Part shown: positions 9,051 to 18,841 of the stretch, piece by piece | Numbering within the stretch: position 1 is the first letter of the stretch | Layout of the letters: each line of letters begins with the position of its first letter | From: Nitrosomonadales bacterium | GTDB taxonomy: Bacteria; Pseudomonadota; Gammaproteobacteria; Burkholderiales; Gallionellaceae | Direction: 5' to 3' | Length of the DNA: 64,000 nucleotides | Assembly (NCBI GenBank): GCA_016721605.1 | Contig: JADKHS010000035.1 | Span: 93,640 to 157,639 of the forward strand | The notes under the pieces: generated by a model | Told to the model about the DNA's origin: nothing | Databases searched by the model: none | What the model saw: the letters and a program-made list of their open reading frames with translations, nothing else | Program-made: the position numbers and the translations under genes

Positions 9051-10304
9051 CTAAATAATCATTCCCGCCGCAACCGTATTATTCGTCGCTTCATCAATGA
9101 CAATAAAGCTGCCCGTAAAACGGTTTGTAATATAGCTGTCGAATACCAGCGGCTGTTGCACCTTCATCGCCACGCGGGCAATGTCGTTCATATTAAGCGT
9201 GGCGCTGTTGTGCTGTTCCAGTGTATTAACATCTACACGATATTCAAGGCGCGCAAACACACACTTCACCACACGCGTGGTGTGCTTAATAATGTACTTG
9301 CGACTCAGGTCAAGCGGCGACTCAGACAGCCAACACAACATGGCCTCAAATTCCTTGGCAGCTTGCGGCATAATGGCAGACTTCACGAACATATCGCCGC
9401 GCGAGATATCGATCTCATCCGTCAGGGTTAACGTGACTGACTGCGGCGCATAAGCGCGTTGCAAGTTGCCATCGTAGGTGACGATCTCCTTCACCTTGGT
9501 GGTGCGGCCGGAAGGCAGGATGGTAATTTCATCACCCGCCGCGATTTCTCCTGACTCGATACGTCCCATGTAGCCGCGGAAATCGTGATATTCCTGCGTC
9601 TGCGGACGGCACACCCATTGCACCGGGTAGCGGAAATCGGTAGTGTTGATGTCATGGTCAATCACCACATTTTCCAGCAGTTCCAGCAGTGGGCTGCCTT
9701 GATACCAATTTAAATTTTCACCGCGCTCCACCACCATGTCGCCATTCAATGCCGACATGGGAATGCAGGTCATCTCATGCAGGCCCAGCTGCGCGGCAAA
9801 TGCACGATACTCTGCGCAAATCGCATCGAACGTTTCTTCCGAATAACCCACCATATCCATTTTATTAACGGCCAGCACAATATGCGGCACACCTACCAGG
9901 CTGGCGATGAAAGTATGGCGGCGTGTTTGTGTCAGTACGCCCTTGCGTGCATCGATCAGGATGATAGCAAGGTTCGCTGTGCTGGCCGCAGTGACCATGT
10001 TGCGCGTATATTGCTCGTGCCCAGGCGTGTCGCCGATAATAAATTTGCGTTTGGGCGTGGCAAAGTAACGATAAGCCACGTCAATGGTAATTCCCTGCTC
10101 GCGCTCCGCCTGCAAGCCATCGGTGAGTAGTGATAAATCCACTGCGCCCATTCCGCCGCGCCGCTCGCTGGTTTTGGTAATGGCAGAAAGTTGGTCTTCG
10201 AAAATAGACTTGGAGTCGTGTAACAAGCGGCCAATCAACGTGCTCTTGCCATCGTCGACGCTGCCAGCAGTGATAAAACGAAGTAGCTGTGTGGTGTTGC
10301 TCAT
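9051..10304 (-). CDS. cysN: Sulfate adenylyltransferase subunit 1 (GTPase)
   Basis: A 417-residue EF-Tu-like GTPase that couples GTP hydrolysis to APS formation by CysD. G boxes are GSVDDGKSTLIGRLL, DTPGHEQYTRNM and NKMDMV; the beta-barrel domains follow. It is a stand-alone CysN without a fused CysC kinase domain, in line with direct use of APS by the downstream-type reductase encoded here. The start ATG lies 2 bp after the cysD stop. Frame intact, unlike cysD, cysH and cysI in the same operon. Confidence 0.95.
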   Translation of the reverse strand: MSNTTQLLRFITAGSVDDGKSTLIGRLLHDSKSIFEDQLSAITKTSERRGGMGAVDLSLLTDGLQAEREQGITIDVAYRYFATPKRKFIIGDTPGHEQYTRNMVTAASTANLAIILIDARKGVLTQTRRHTFIASLVGVPHIVLAVNKMDMVGYSEETFDAICAEYRAFAAQLGLHEMTCIPMSALNGDMVVERGENLNWYQGSPLLELLENVVIDHDINTTDFRYPVQWVCRPQTQEYHDFRGYMGRIESGEIAAGDEITILPSGRTTKVKEIVTYDGNLQRAYAPQSVTLTLTDEIDISRGDMFVKSAIMPQAAKEFEAMLCWLSESPLDLSRKYIIKHTTRVVKCVFARLEYRVDVNTLEQHNSATLNMNDIARVAMKVQQPLVFDSYITNRFTGSFIVIDEATNNTVAAGMII

Positions 10305-10306
10305 AA

Positions 10307-11211
<905 letters not shown>

Positions 11212-11328
11212 TTTTTCTCAACTTCTAAAAATATAAATTCAAGATAACTGAATCTATGGTTCAACAAATAATGCGCCGGGGGTGAATAAGGCACGCCTTT
11301 CCAGACATCTACCGAAAGCCAGAACAGC

Positions 11329-12062
11329 CTATACCTGCCTGATCGAAGTAATCTTGTTCACATGCAAACCGCACTCCTTATTTTGCGCATCCTCCCACCA
11401 CCAGCGCCCGGAGCGAATATCTTCGCCCGGTGTGATAGCACGCGTACAGGGTGCGCAACCAATACTGGGATAAAAATGGTCATGCAGTTTGTTATAAGGC
11501 ACTTCATACTGCTTGAGATATTCCCATACTTCAGCATTACTCCAATCGAGCAGCGGATTGAATTTCTGCAAGCCGTTATCGGCGTCGAACGCCGATACCT
11601 GCAAAATACCCGCGTGGGCGCCTGCTCATGACGCATACCTGTGATCCAGGCGCGTTTGCCGGATAAAGCGCGACGCAACGGCTCCACCTTGCGGATATGG
11701 CAGCAGCTCTTACGCAGCTCCACGCTGTCGTAAAAACCGTTCACTCCATTTTGGGCGACGTACTCTTCAATCCGCCGGGCCTCCGGGAAAAAAATTTGCA
11801 GCGGCACGCTGTAATGCGCACGAACCTCCTGCATCAGGTCGTAAGTTTCCTGCGGCAGACGCCCGGTATCCAAGCTAAACATCTCAATATCAGGCTGATA
11901 TTTATTGATCAAATCGGTCAGCACCATATCTTCCGCTCCCAAACTGTTAGCGAAAATAATGGGCGCGTAGTCGCGCGCAGCATTGGCCAACACAGTGCGT
12001 ACTTGATCAATTTTTGGTTGCAACTCAATCATTTGCTGAACCTGCTGTTGCAATTCCATCAC
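11329..12062 (-). CDS. cysH: APS/PAPS reductase of the 4Fe-4S type, frameshifted
   Basis: Assimilatory adenylyl-sulfate reductase, forming sulfite and AMP. The N-terminal frame has FANSLGAEDMVLTDL, the LDTGRLPQETYDL segment, and SCCHIRKVEPL with the Cys-Cys pair. The C-terminal frame has NPLLDWSNAEVWEYL and IGCAPCTRA with the Cys-x2-Cys pair. CC plus CxxC are the 4Fe-4S ligands of APS-specific reductases, so APS rather than PAPS is the likely substrate; no cysC is seen nearby. The frames join at about 11607-11613 with one missing base. The GTG at 12062 overlaps the end of the DUF934 gene; ATG 12059 is an equally good start. Confidence 0.9.
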
Positions 12063-12558
12063 GTTTTACACGACGGAACAGGGGTAGTTTTTGATCCAGC
12101 GAAGTTTGATAGGTTTCTGAAAAGTCCGTTAAGCCCTTTAGCGCATCATGAATATTCTTATCCGGGCGCGGCGCAAAAGCATCAAAGCCAACGCGTTGCA
12201 TGTAGAACATCTGGTCGCGCAACACATCACCAATAGCGCGCAATTCGCCAACATAACCAAGACGGGCGCGTAGATTGTAAGCAATCGAATAACCACGGCC
12301 ATCCGCAAATTTAGGAAAATCTACAGCGATGACAGCAAATTTTTCCATCTCGCCTTTCAACTCTTCCGGCCGCTCATTACTGGCCAGCCACACACCCAGT
12401 TCAGCGCGATTTTGCAGCGTGGCCCGTTGCGCCTGCCAAACTTTAAGCGGAACAATGATTTTTCCGGCAGGAACGGTGACTGATTCTGGCGTCTCATTTT
12501 CACTCAGGCGAAGGATGGTCCAGTCATCGCTGACCACGGCTTTGTTTTTAATAATCAT
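12025..12558 (-). CDS. DUF934 family protein
   Basis: A 177-residue protein of the DUF934 family, which accompanies assimilatory sulfite/nitrite reductase in many proteobacteria and may act with CysI or CysH; its biochemical role is not settled. Recognisable segments are VPLKVWQAQRATL, GVWLASNERPEEL, FPKFADGRGYSIAYNLR and LRDQMFYMQRVGFDAF. It sits between cysI (gap of a few bases) and cysH (overlap of 38 bp), so it belongs to the cys operon. Frame intact. Confidence 0.9.
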   Translation of the reverse strand: MIIKNKAVVSDDWTILRLSENETPESVTVPAGKIIVPLKVWQAQRATLQNRAELGVWLASNERPEELKGEMEKFAVIAVDFPKFADGRGYSIAYNLRARLGYVGELRAIGDVLRDQMFYMQRVGFDAFAPRPDKNIHDALKGLTDFSETYQTSLDQKLPLFRRVKRDGIATAGSAND

Positions 12559-12563
12559 GATCG

Positions 12564-14308
12564 TTAAAACCTCGATTTACGTTGAACTGTATAGTTATCA
12601 GGCTTGCTTATAAACCCATAAGCATCTTTATCAACAGTATCTTCTGCATTAATCGGTGTTGCATACACACATTCTTTAAAGGGTGCCATGCCTATCCTGC
12701 GTACCGTGTCGATGAAAAGTTCTTCTTCAAGACGCTCACGCACATAAACTTGCAACAGCCGATCAATCACCTCAGGCATTTGTTGAAAGTTAAAAGAGGG
12801 GCCAATTATTTTACCGATTGCGGCATCGTTACCCTGGGCACCACCAACCGACACTTGGTACCACTCCCCACCATCCTTCTTGTCGACGCCGATAACGCCA
12901 ATGTGTCCAACATGATTATGCCCGCAAGCATTGACGCAACCTGACATATTGAGTTCGATCTCACCAATATCATGTAAAAAATCGAGGTTATCGAAGCGCT
13001 CTGCAATCATTTTTGCAAGCGGGATCGATCTGGCAAATGCCAAGGTGCAGAAATCCGCACCGGGACAGCAGATGATATCGGTTAACAAACCAATGTTGGG
13101 CGATGCCATACCATGCTCTGCCGCTTCTTTCCAAAGGCTGACAAGGTCAGATTGTTTAACGTCGGCCAGCACCAAATTCTGCTTATGAGTGACACGCAGT
13201 TCACCGAAGCTGAAGCGATCTGCCATATCTGCCACGACATCCATTTGCTCCGCACTCGCATCTCCCGGCGCTATGCCCGTTTTCTTCAGTGACAACACCA
13301 CAACCGCATAGCCCGGAATCTTGTGCGGTTTTACGTTGCGCTGCAACCAATTCGCAAAAGCCTTGTTCTCGGTCTTGTATAAAGCCACACCGGGATCATT
13401 GGCCGGCAATGTTTCATAAGCGGGCGCTGTAAAGTAGGCCGCGACACGGTTCAGTTCTTCAACAGTCAACGTGCCCGGGCCGTTTTTGATATCAGCCCAA
13501 TCCGCTTCGACCTGACGTCTAAACTCTTCAATCCCGATGGCTTTTACCAGTATCTTGATACGTGACTTGTACATATTGTCGCGGCGGCCATATTGGTTGT
13601 AGACACGCATGATGGATTCAATGTACGTCAACACATGCTGCCACGGCAAAAAGTCGCATATCTCGCTACCGATAATAGGTGTGCGTGCCGTACCGCCACC
13701 TACCAGCACGCGGAAACCAATTTCCCCCTGCTCATTTTTGAGCACGGACAGCCCGATGTCATGCACCGCGATCGCGGCGCGGTCTTCAGCCGCACCATTT
13801 ATTGCGATCTTGAATTTGCGCGGCAAGTAAGCGAACTCTGGATGGAAAGTGCTCCACTGGCGTAGTATTTCAGCGTACGGACGCGGGTCAATAATTTCAT
13901 CTGCCGCAACGCCCGCATATTCATCCGATGTAATGTTGCGGATGCAGTTGCCCGAAGTCTGAATTCCGTGCATTTCAACCGTGGCAAGATCAGCCAATAA
14001 ATCCGGTGTCTCTTCCAGCTTGATCAATTGAACTGAAGATTTTGACGGGTCGTGAAGTGACCATAACCACGGTCATATTTGCGCGCGATGTGCGCAAACA
14101 TGCGCATCTGCGCAGAAGACACCAAACCATAAGGTACAGCGATACGCAGCATATAAGCATGAATTTGCATATAAAGCCCGTTCTGCAATCGCAGCGGACG
14201 AAACTCATCTTCTGTCAGTTCATCTGACAAACGGCGGCGCACCTGGTCGCGATACTGAGCGACGCGCTCATCGACAATTTGATGGTCATAAACATCGTAT
14301 TTATACAT
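12564..14308 (-). CDS. cysI: Ferredoxin-type nitrite/sulfite reductase hemoprotein, frameshifted
   Basis: Siroheme/4Fe-4S reductase giving sulfide from sulfite. The N-terminal 94 residues end in GHFTTRQNLQFN, and the remaining frame starts with IKLEETPDLLADLATVEMHG. They join at 14024-14030, where TGG (Trp) appears as TG, a one-base loss. Restored length is about 581 residues. The cluster and siroheme ligands are visible as CCPGADFC and NMSGCVNACGHNHVGH. First gene of the operon cysI-DUF934-cysH-cysD-cysN. In this family sulfite and nitrite activities are hard to tell apart; the operon argues for sulfite. Confidence 0.92.
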
Positions 14309-14412
14309 TTTTCAATTTCCTTACATTAACGGCGCATTATAAAGCTAAGTTAAGCTAACTTTGCCTCCGCGGCCAATTTTAAAAACGCACGTTATCTATC
14401 AAGTAACAATTG

Positions 14413-15195
14413 TTAATACAGCATCAGCTTGACACCGATAATAGTCAACATGGTTGCCAGAATCGGGCGCAGCACATGGTCTGGGATCTTTATACCAAGA
14501 TGGCTACCCAAATAAATTCCAGGCAGCGAACCCAGCAACAAACTGCCCAGCAGCCCGTAATTTACCGTACCCAGCGCGGCATGACCCAACCCGGCAATCA
14601 GGGTGAGCGGCACCGCGTGTGCAATATCAGTGCCGACGATCTGGGCCATAGGCGCGCGCGGATAAAGAAACAGCAAAACCACCACGCCCAATGCACCCGC
14701 ACCCACCGATGAAATGGTTACCAGCACACCCAGAACCGCACCGGTTAAAATGGTCGCACCGGTTAAATGATGCGCATGCAGTTCAAACATCACACCATCC
14801 GGACGTCTCCCAAGCTTTATCAAATACGGCTTGAACAACAGTGCCGCGGCAGTCAGCAACAATGCAACGCTCAATACGCTGGTAATCAGCGACTTAAGAT
14901 GCTTCTCGTCCAACGCCAAATAATGGAGCAGCGCCATGCTGAGCAAAGCGGCGGGTAAACTCCCCATCGCCAGCAATTTAACCACCTTCCAATCTACCGT
15001 GCCGCGTCGCCCATGCACCCAACTGCCGCCCATCTTTGTCAGCGACGCATACAGTAAGTCAGTGCCGACTGCCGTGGCCGGGGCAATGCCAAACATCAGC
15101 ACCAGTACCGGTGTCATTAAGGAGCCGCCGCCAACGCCGGTCACGCCGACCACAAAGCCGACTATAAAACCAGAAAATGTATAAAGCCAATCCAT
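14413..15195 (-). CDS. TSUP (TauE/SafE) family permease
   Basis: A 260-residue membrane protein with about eight hydrophobic segments. The N-terminal VVGVTGVGGGSLMTPVLVL and the matching later VGAGALGVVVLLFLYPRAPM are the two half-repeats typical of TSUP permeases, which move sulfite, sulfoacetate or other organosulfur anions. It lies between cysI and the divergent cysB, so export of sulfite or uptake of a sulfur anion is a reasonable inference. Frame intact. Confidence 0.85.
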   Translation of the reverse strand: MDWLYTFSGFIVGFVVGVTGVGGGSLMTPVLVLMFGIAPATAVGTDLLYASLTKMGGSWVHGRRGTVDWKVVKLLAMGSLPAALLSMALLHYLALDEKHLKSLITSVLSVALLLTAAALLFKPYLIKLGRRPDGVMFELHAHHLTGATILTGAVLGVLVTISSVGAGALGVVVLLFLYPRAPMAQIVGTDIAHAVPLTLIAGLGHAALGTVNYGLLGSLLLGSLPGIYLGSHLGIKIPDHVLRPILATMLTIIGVKLMLY

Positions 15196-15296
15196 CTAAA
15201 CTCCCTAAAACGGCGCGCATGGTAGCGCACCTCCATATTGTTATCAAATAACAATATGTTAGTATTTTATAACCTATTGTTATAAGAAAAATTGCT
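15196..15296. promoter_or_regulatory. Divergent TSUP/cysB control region
   Basis: A 101-bp AT-rich gap between the minus-strand TSUP gene and plus-strand cysB, containing repeated ttgttat/ataacaat phrases (about 15238-15290) that form partial dyads. LysR regulators usually bind such intergenic dyads, so this is a likely CysB site; promoter boxes were not assigned. Confidence 0.4.
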
Positions 15297-16216
15297 ATGA
15301 ATTTACAACAATTTCGCTACCTGCATGAGATTGTTAAACGTGAACTCAATATTTCCGATGCAGCGAAAGCTCTATATACCTCACAACCTGGGTTGAGTAC
15401 GCAAATAAAATCTTTGGAAGAAGAGCTAGGGATCGAGATATTTGTGCGCAATGGCAAACGCCTCACCGCAATCACCGAGCCAGGCAAGGCCGTGCTCGAA
15501 ATTGCCCAGCGCATGCTTCATGATGCGGACAATTTAAAACAAGTGGGCCAGGAGTTCCGCAGCCAGGATAGTGGCTCGCTTACCATCGCCACCACCCATA
15601 CCCAGGCGCGCTATGCTTTGCCGCCAGTGGTCAAACAATTCATTGGACGTTATCCAAAAGTCAAACTCAGCCTGCATCAAGGCAGCCCCACCCAAATTGC
15701 GCAACAGGTCCTTAATGGAGAAGCAGACATCGCCATCGCCACTGAAAGTCTGATTATGTACAACGAGCTGACAACCTTGCCATGCTATGAATGGCACCAC
15801 TGCATCGTAGTACCTGCAGAGCACCCGCTATTGGCGGAAAAGAAATTGACACTGAAAAAATTGCTCAATATCCCATCATTACTTACGATTTCGCATTTAG
15901 CGGGCGAGGCAAGATTAACGCCGCCTTCAATGCACACCATATCACTCCTAACATCGTACTCACCGCTATTGATGCGGACGTAATTAAAACCTATGTGGAA
16001 TTAGGCTTGGGTATCGGCATAGTCGCCCAAATGGCATTTATTCCAGAACGCGATAAACTCTTACGCATGATAGATACTGGCAATCTATTTCAATCCAGCA
16101 CCACGCGCATTGCCATCCGCCGCAACGAATTTCTGCGCGGTTATACGTATCACTTCATCGAACTATTTGCCCCCCACCTTACCCGCGAGGTAGTGGCTAA
16201 AGCCCTGCGTATTTAA
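15297..16216 (+). CDS. cysB: CysB-type LysR regulator, frameshifted
   Basis: LysR-family activator of sulfate assimilation that senses O-acetylserine or N-acetylserine. The N-terminal helix-turn-helix reads MNLQQFRYLHEIVKRELNIS with SDAAKALYTSQPGLSTQIKS. The effector domain has TTHTQARYALPPVV and the diagnostic YDFAFSGRGKINAAF. The frame breaks at about 15855-15870 in an A run (six where seven are needed); the joined length is about 307 residues. Divergent from the TSUP/cys genes, with a 101-bp AT-rich control region at 15196-15296. Confidence 0.9.
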
Positions 16217-16292
16217 TAACCCGATCCATTCACCAGACCAACGCACTCCTGAAATACGCCAATAACTTACAGTTAACACCACAGTTATCGCT

Positions 16293-16335
16293 CGCGAGTT
16301 CAAGTTAGGCGTTGCACTTCAAACTTGAACTCGCG
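16293..16335. terminator. Perfect 14-bp inverted repeat (hairpin)
   Basis: CGCGAGTTCAAGTT at 16293-16306 and its exact reverse complement at 16322-16335, with a 15-nt spacer. It lies about 75 bp after the cysB stop codon. There is no U tract, so a Rho-independent terminator is uncertain; an attachment-site arm or other structured element is also possible. Confidence 0.5.
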
Positions 16336-16341
16336 CCTTAA

Positions 16342-16539
16342 ATGCGCCATGACTGCGCCTTCATAAGGAATGTGAACCTCTCCGCCCCATTCAATCGTTT
16401 CAGTGCGGGAAGGGATGATGTGCTGTGGTACTACTGTCGACTATCTGAAATTTTCAGAGAGCAAGATGCCGCACCAGCAATGGCGCTAAGCAAAGAGTTT
16501 CAAGCTGTAGAAAACAAGGTAAATGCGCTTCTCAATTAA
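16342..16539 (+). CDS. Hypothetical small protein or gene tail
   Basis: A 65-residue open frame directly after the 14-bp inverted repeat and 23 bp before the molybdenum-carrier-like gene. The C-terminal half (LSEIFREQDAAPAMALSKEF...VNALLN) looks like a genuine helical protein end. The N-terminal half is unremarkable, so this may be the 3' remnant of a longer gene cut by the event that built the island. Function unknown. Confidence 0.35.
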   Translation: MRHDCAFIRNVNLSAPFNRFSAGRDDVLWYYCRLSEIFREQDAAPAMALSKEFQAVENKVNALLN

Positions 16540-16562
16540 CTCATCTCTAAGAGTGCCATTCT

Positions 16563-17051
16563 ATGATTACGAAAATTATTTCCGGCGGCCAAACTGGCGC
16601 GGATCGCGCCGCGCTTGATTGGGCTATTGCTCATGGCATTCCATATGGCGGCTGGTGTCCCGCCGGGCGCATGGCTGAAGATGGCGTCATTCCGGCGAAA
16701 TACCAACTGGCCGAAATGCCGGATGGTGGCGGGTATCGACAGCGCAACAAAGCCAACGTCCATGATTCAGATGCCACGCTTATCTTGACAATCAGCCCGG
16801 AACTTAGCGGCGGCAGCAAGCAAACGGTTTCATTCGCTAAACATCTGCGCAAACCCTGGCTGCATGTTCATCCAGAAATGAACTGGCAAGACGCAATCAC
16901 CAGTTGGCTGGCCTCGATCCAGATCGAAATTCTCAACGTGGCGGGGCCTCGATCCAGCAAAGAGCCTGACATCGGTGTATTCGTGATGAAAGTTTTCGAT
17001 GCAATCGCTGGCAACACCATTGGCTCGTCTGGCGGGCGCGGGCTGGGATAG
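16563..17051 (+). CDS. Putative molybdenum carrier / SLOG-like protein
   Basis: A 162-residue Rossmann-like protein of the family annotated as putative molybdenum carrier. The N-terminal nucleotide-binding phrase ISGGQTGADRAALDWAI and the GGWCPAGRMAEDG segment are diagnostic, and ATLILTISPELSGGS follows. Related domains bind nucleotides in LOG/DprA-like proteins, so the molybdenum role should be treated cautiously. It is convergent with the GNAT toxin gene and appears to be the first intact gene of the accessory region. Confidence 0.75.
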   Translation: MITKIISGGQTGADRAALDWAIAHGIPYGGWCPAGRMAEDGVIPAKYQLAEMPDGGGYRQRNKANVHDSDATLILTISPELSGGSKQTVSFAKHLRKPWLHVHPEMNWQDAITSWLASIQIEILNVAGPRSSKEPDIGVFVMKVFDAIAGNTIGSSGGRGLG

Positions 17052-17066
17052 ATTGATCTGAAGGAG

Positions 17067-17094
17067 TTTTGCGGTGGGGCTTGAAGACGAATGC
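17067..17094. repeat. Direct repeat flanking the TA module, copy 1
   Basis: TTTTGCGGTG followed, after a 5-nt variable spacer, by TGAAGACGAATGC. The same two blocks recur at 17974-18000 with a 4-nt spacer. The two copies bracket the GNAT/DUF1778 toxin-antitoxin pair. Confidence 0.75.
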
Positions 17095-17108
17095 AGTCTA
17101 GGCGAAGC

Positions 17109-17603
17109 CTATACCGCAGCCGCCCGCTCCAGCGTAGCGACCGGTAAATACAAACTCAGCGGATTATCCACGCAAACAATGAACCCCAGCTTCACGTAAA
17201 ACGCTTTTGCCTGGTCATGCTTGGCATCCACCACCACGGCATACAACCCCCCCCGTTGCGAGAATTCCACGGCCAAACGCAAAGCGAACGCCAGCAAATC
17301 CTGCCCCACTCCGCTGCCCTGATGTTGCGCATCCACCGCCAATCGTCCGATACGCAGAACGGGAGCGGGATAGCGCGGCAATTTAGTTTGGGAAGATAAT
17401 GCGGAAGTGGCAACCTGACCGGCGCTCACCGTGACAAATCCGATGGCGCTCACGCCATCGTCAGCCAGTGCCACATAGGTTTTGCCGAAACCACGCCGTT
17501 GTTGCTGCCCGGCCTGGCGCAACAGAAAATCATTCAGTGCCGCATCGCCACAATCAAACCCCTCGCGGCGATGCTCTGCCCCCAGCAACTGAATGGCAAC
17601 CAA
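17109..17603 (-). CDS. GNAT-family toxin (TacT/AtaT type)
   Basis: A 164-residue GNAT acetyltransferase directly downstream of a DUF1778 antitoxin. Family features are the N-terminal HRREGFDCGDAALNDFLLRQ segment and the acetyl-CoA loop around RLAVDAQHQGSGVGQDLL. A C-terminal AKAFYVKLGF motif follows. Known relatives acetylate aminoacyl-tRNAs and stop translation; this is inferred from family and context. The start is TTG 17603, 4 bp after the antitoxin stop, so the pair is translationally coupled. Frame intact. Confidence 0.88.
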   Translation of the reverse strand: MVAIQLLGAEHRREGFDCGDAALNDFLLRQAGQQQRRGFGKTYVALADDGVSAIGFVTVSAGQVATSALSSQTKLPRYPAPVLRIGRLAVDAQHQGSGVGQDLLAFALRLAVEFSQRGGLYAVVVDAKHDQAKAFYVKLGFIVCVDNPLSLYLPVATLERAAAV

Positions 17604-17607
17604 TTGC

Positions 17608-17874
17608 TTAACGACGCGCCATCAATTTACGTAAAGCAGCATTAGGTTTGGGGGGCTTCTCAATGGATGCGGTGAACGCTTCAAAGTCCCGCTGGGTCAA
17701 CAACAGCGTATCGGTCTCTGACACAATCCGGCGCGCAGCCTCAAAAGCGTTTTGCAACATAAAGCTGGAAACCGTTGTACCCATTAGCGCAGCGGCGCGT
17801 TCGATCATCGCCTTCGCTTCGGCACTGGTGCGCAGATTGATCCGGGCGGATTCGTTGGCAAGGGTAGTCGGCAT
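17608..17874 (-). CDS. DUF1778 (TacA-type) antitoxin
   Basis: An 88-residue protein of the DUF1778 family. The N-terminal ribbon-helix-helix part INLRTSAEAKAMIERAA binds DNA and dimerises; the C-terminal part (TLLLTQRDFEAFTASIEKPP onward) wraps and neutralises the GNAT toxin. It precedes the toxin gene in a two-gene operon and is expected to repress it together with the toxin. Confidence 0.9.
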   Translation of the reverse strand: MPTTLANESARINLRTSAEAKAMIERAAALMGTTVSSFMLQNAFEAARRIVSETDTLLLTQRDFEAFTASIEKPPKPNAALRKLMARR

Positions 17875-17973
17875 GGCGTTTTCTCCAAAAACTGATGGCT
17901 TTATTGTACGTCAATTTTACGCACAACACTCCAGGACTACTGCCAGATTTCTGTTTAAGTTGGAAGTGGCAGA

Positions 17974-18000
17974 TTTTGCGGTGCAACTGAAGACGAATGC
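17974..18000. repeat. Direct repeat flanking the TA module, copy 2
   Basis: TTTTGCGGTG, a 4-nt spacer, then TGAAGACGAATGC: the second copy of the imperfect direct repeat found at 17067-17094. It lies upstream of the antitoxin start and just beyond the restriction-modification specificity gene. Confidence 0.75.
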
Positions 18001-18100
18001 GGGCTAGCCCAATTACGGAGTATCGTGCTTCCTAAGCGTAGCGATGGGCTCAGACAGAGCAAGCGAATTGATGATTTGACGCGCCCAGCGTTGAACAATG

Positions 18101-18841
18101 CTATTCATAAAACTCAACTATCTTTTCTTTAATCAAGCCGACACATTTGTTTTTAATTGCGCTAACTCCCTTTCCTGCAATGCCATCGACTCAACTATTT
18201 TCTGCTTTCGTTTTCGTACTCCGCGAAGTATTGCTCTATATCGGCTTCACCGTTTAGTAGACATTCTGGAATAGGAAGATTGTTTATGGTGGGCTGGGCG
18301 ATATTCTTCTGACAAGCACCCACCGCCATTGCTGTAAGATATTTCTGCACGTCAAAAAATTGATATAGCCTGCTATTGCATTGGCCGAAAATCCATCCTT
18401 AACTTTAGCTGTGATTACAAAACCAGAAGCAACATAAACATATTCATCAAAATTGAAAGATGGGTGATTTGTTGACAATGCAACGCCTATAGTGCCTGAC
18501 CTTGTAATCAGCACCATATCCGGCTCTAAATCAAAATAACCGCTTAAATCTTTTACTTCATCAGTGAGGTAATTTTGATTCTTATCGATCAGGCCGTATT
18601 CTTTGATCTGAGAGACAGATAAATCCAGCGTATCCGTTTCTTCCATAGAATAAAAATCGGTTTTGATGTTCATGCCATTTCGCACGCCCTCTAAAACTGA
18701 ACCCAGCGCAACCCAAGTAATTTTCTCATTGGAAAAAAAGCTCTCCGCTACGTTGATATTCCGCTTAAAGTGCGTGTCGCACCTTATTGGCGAAAAGCTA
18801 GCAAGATAATTTACTGAGTTCTTTTCCATCACTATTGCCAT
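18101..18841 (-). CDS. Half-size specificity subunit (HsdS-like), frameshifted
   Basis: About 248 residues after joining, with one target-recognition domain rather than the two of ordinary HsdS (about 400). Recognisable parts are KITWVALGSVLEGVRNG, the LITRSGTIGVALSTN segment, and ACQKNIAQPTINNLPIPECL, the usual end of a Methylase_S domain. A helical tail (ALQERELAQLK, then LIKEKIVEFYE) is the conserved coiled-coil spacer. Three one-base losses in A/T runs at about 18352-18358, 18190-18197 and 18134-18141 split it. Its ATG overlaps the methyltransferase stop by 10 bp, so the two are coupled. Confidence 0.75.

Noticed and set aside
16291..16336. Integron attC site (a GTTAGGC-like core occurs in the spacer of the inverted repeat)
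   Set aside because: There is no matching complementary core at the other end, no attC fold of expected length, and no integron integrase or cassette array nearby.
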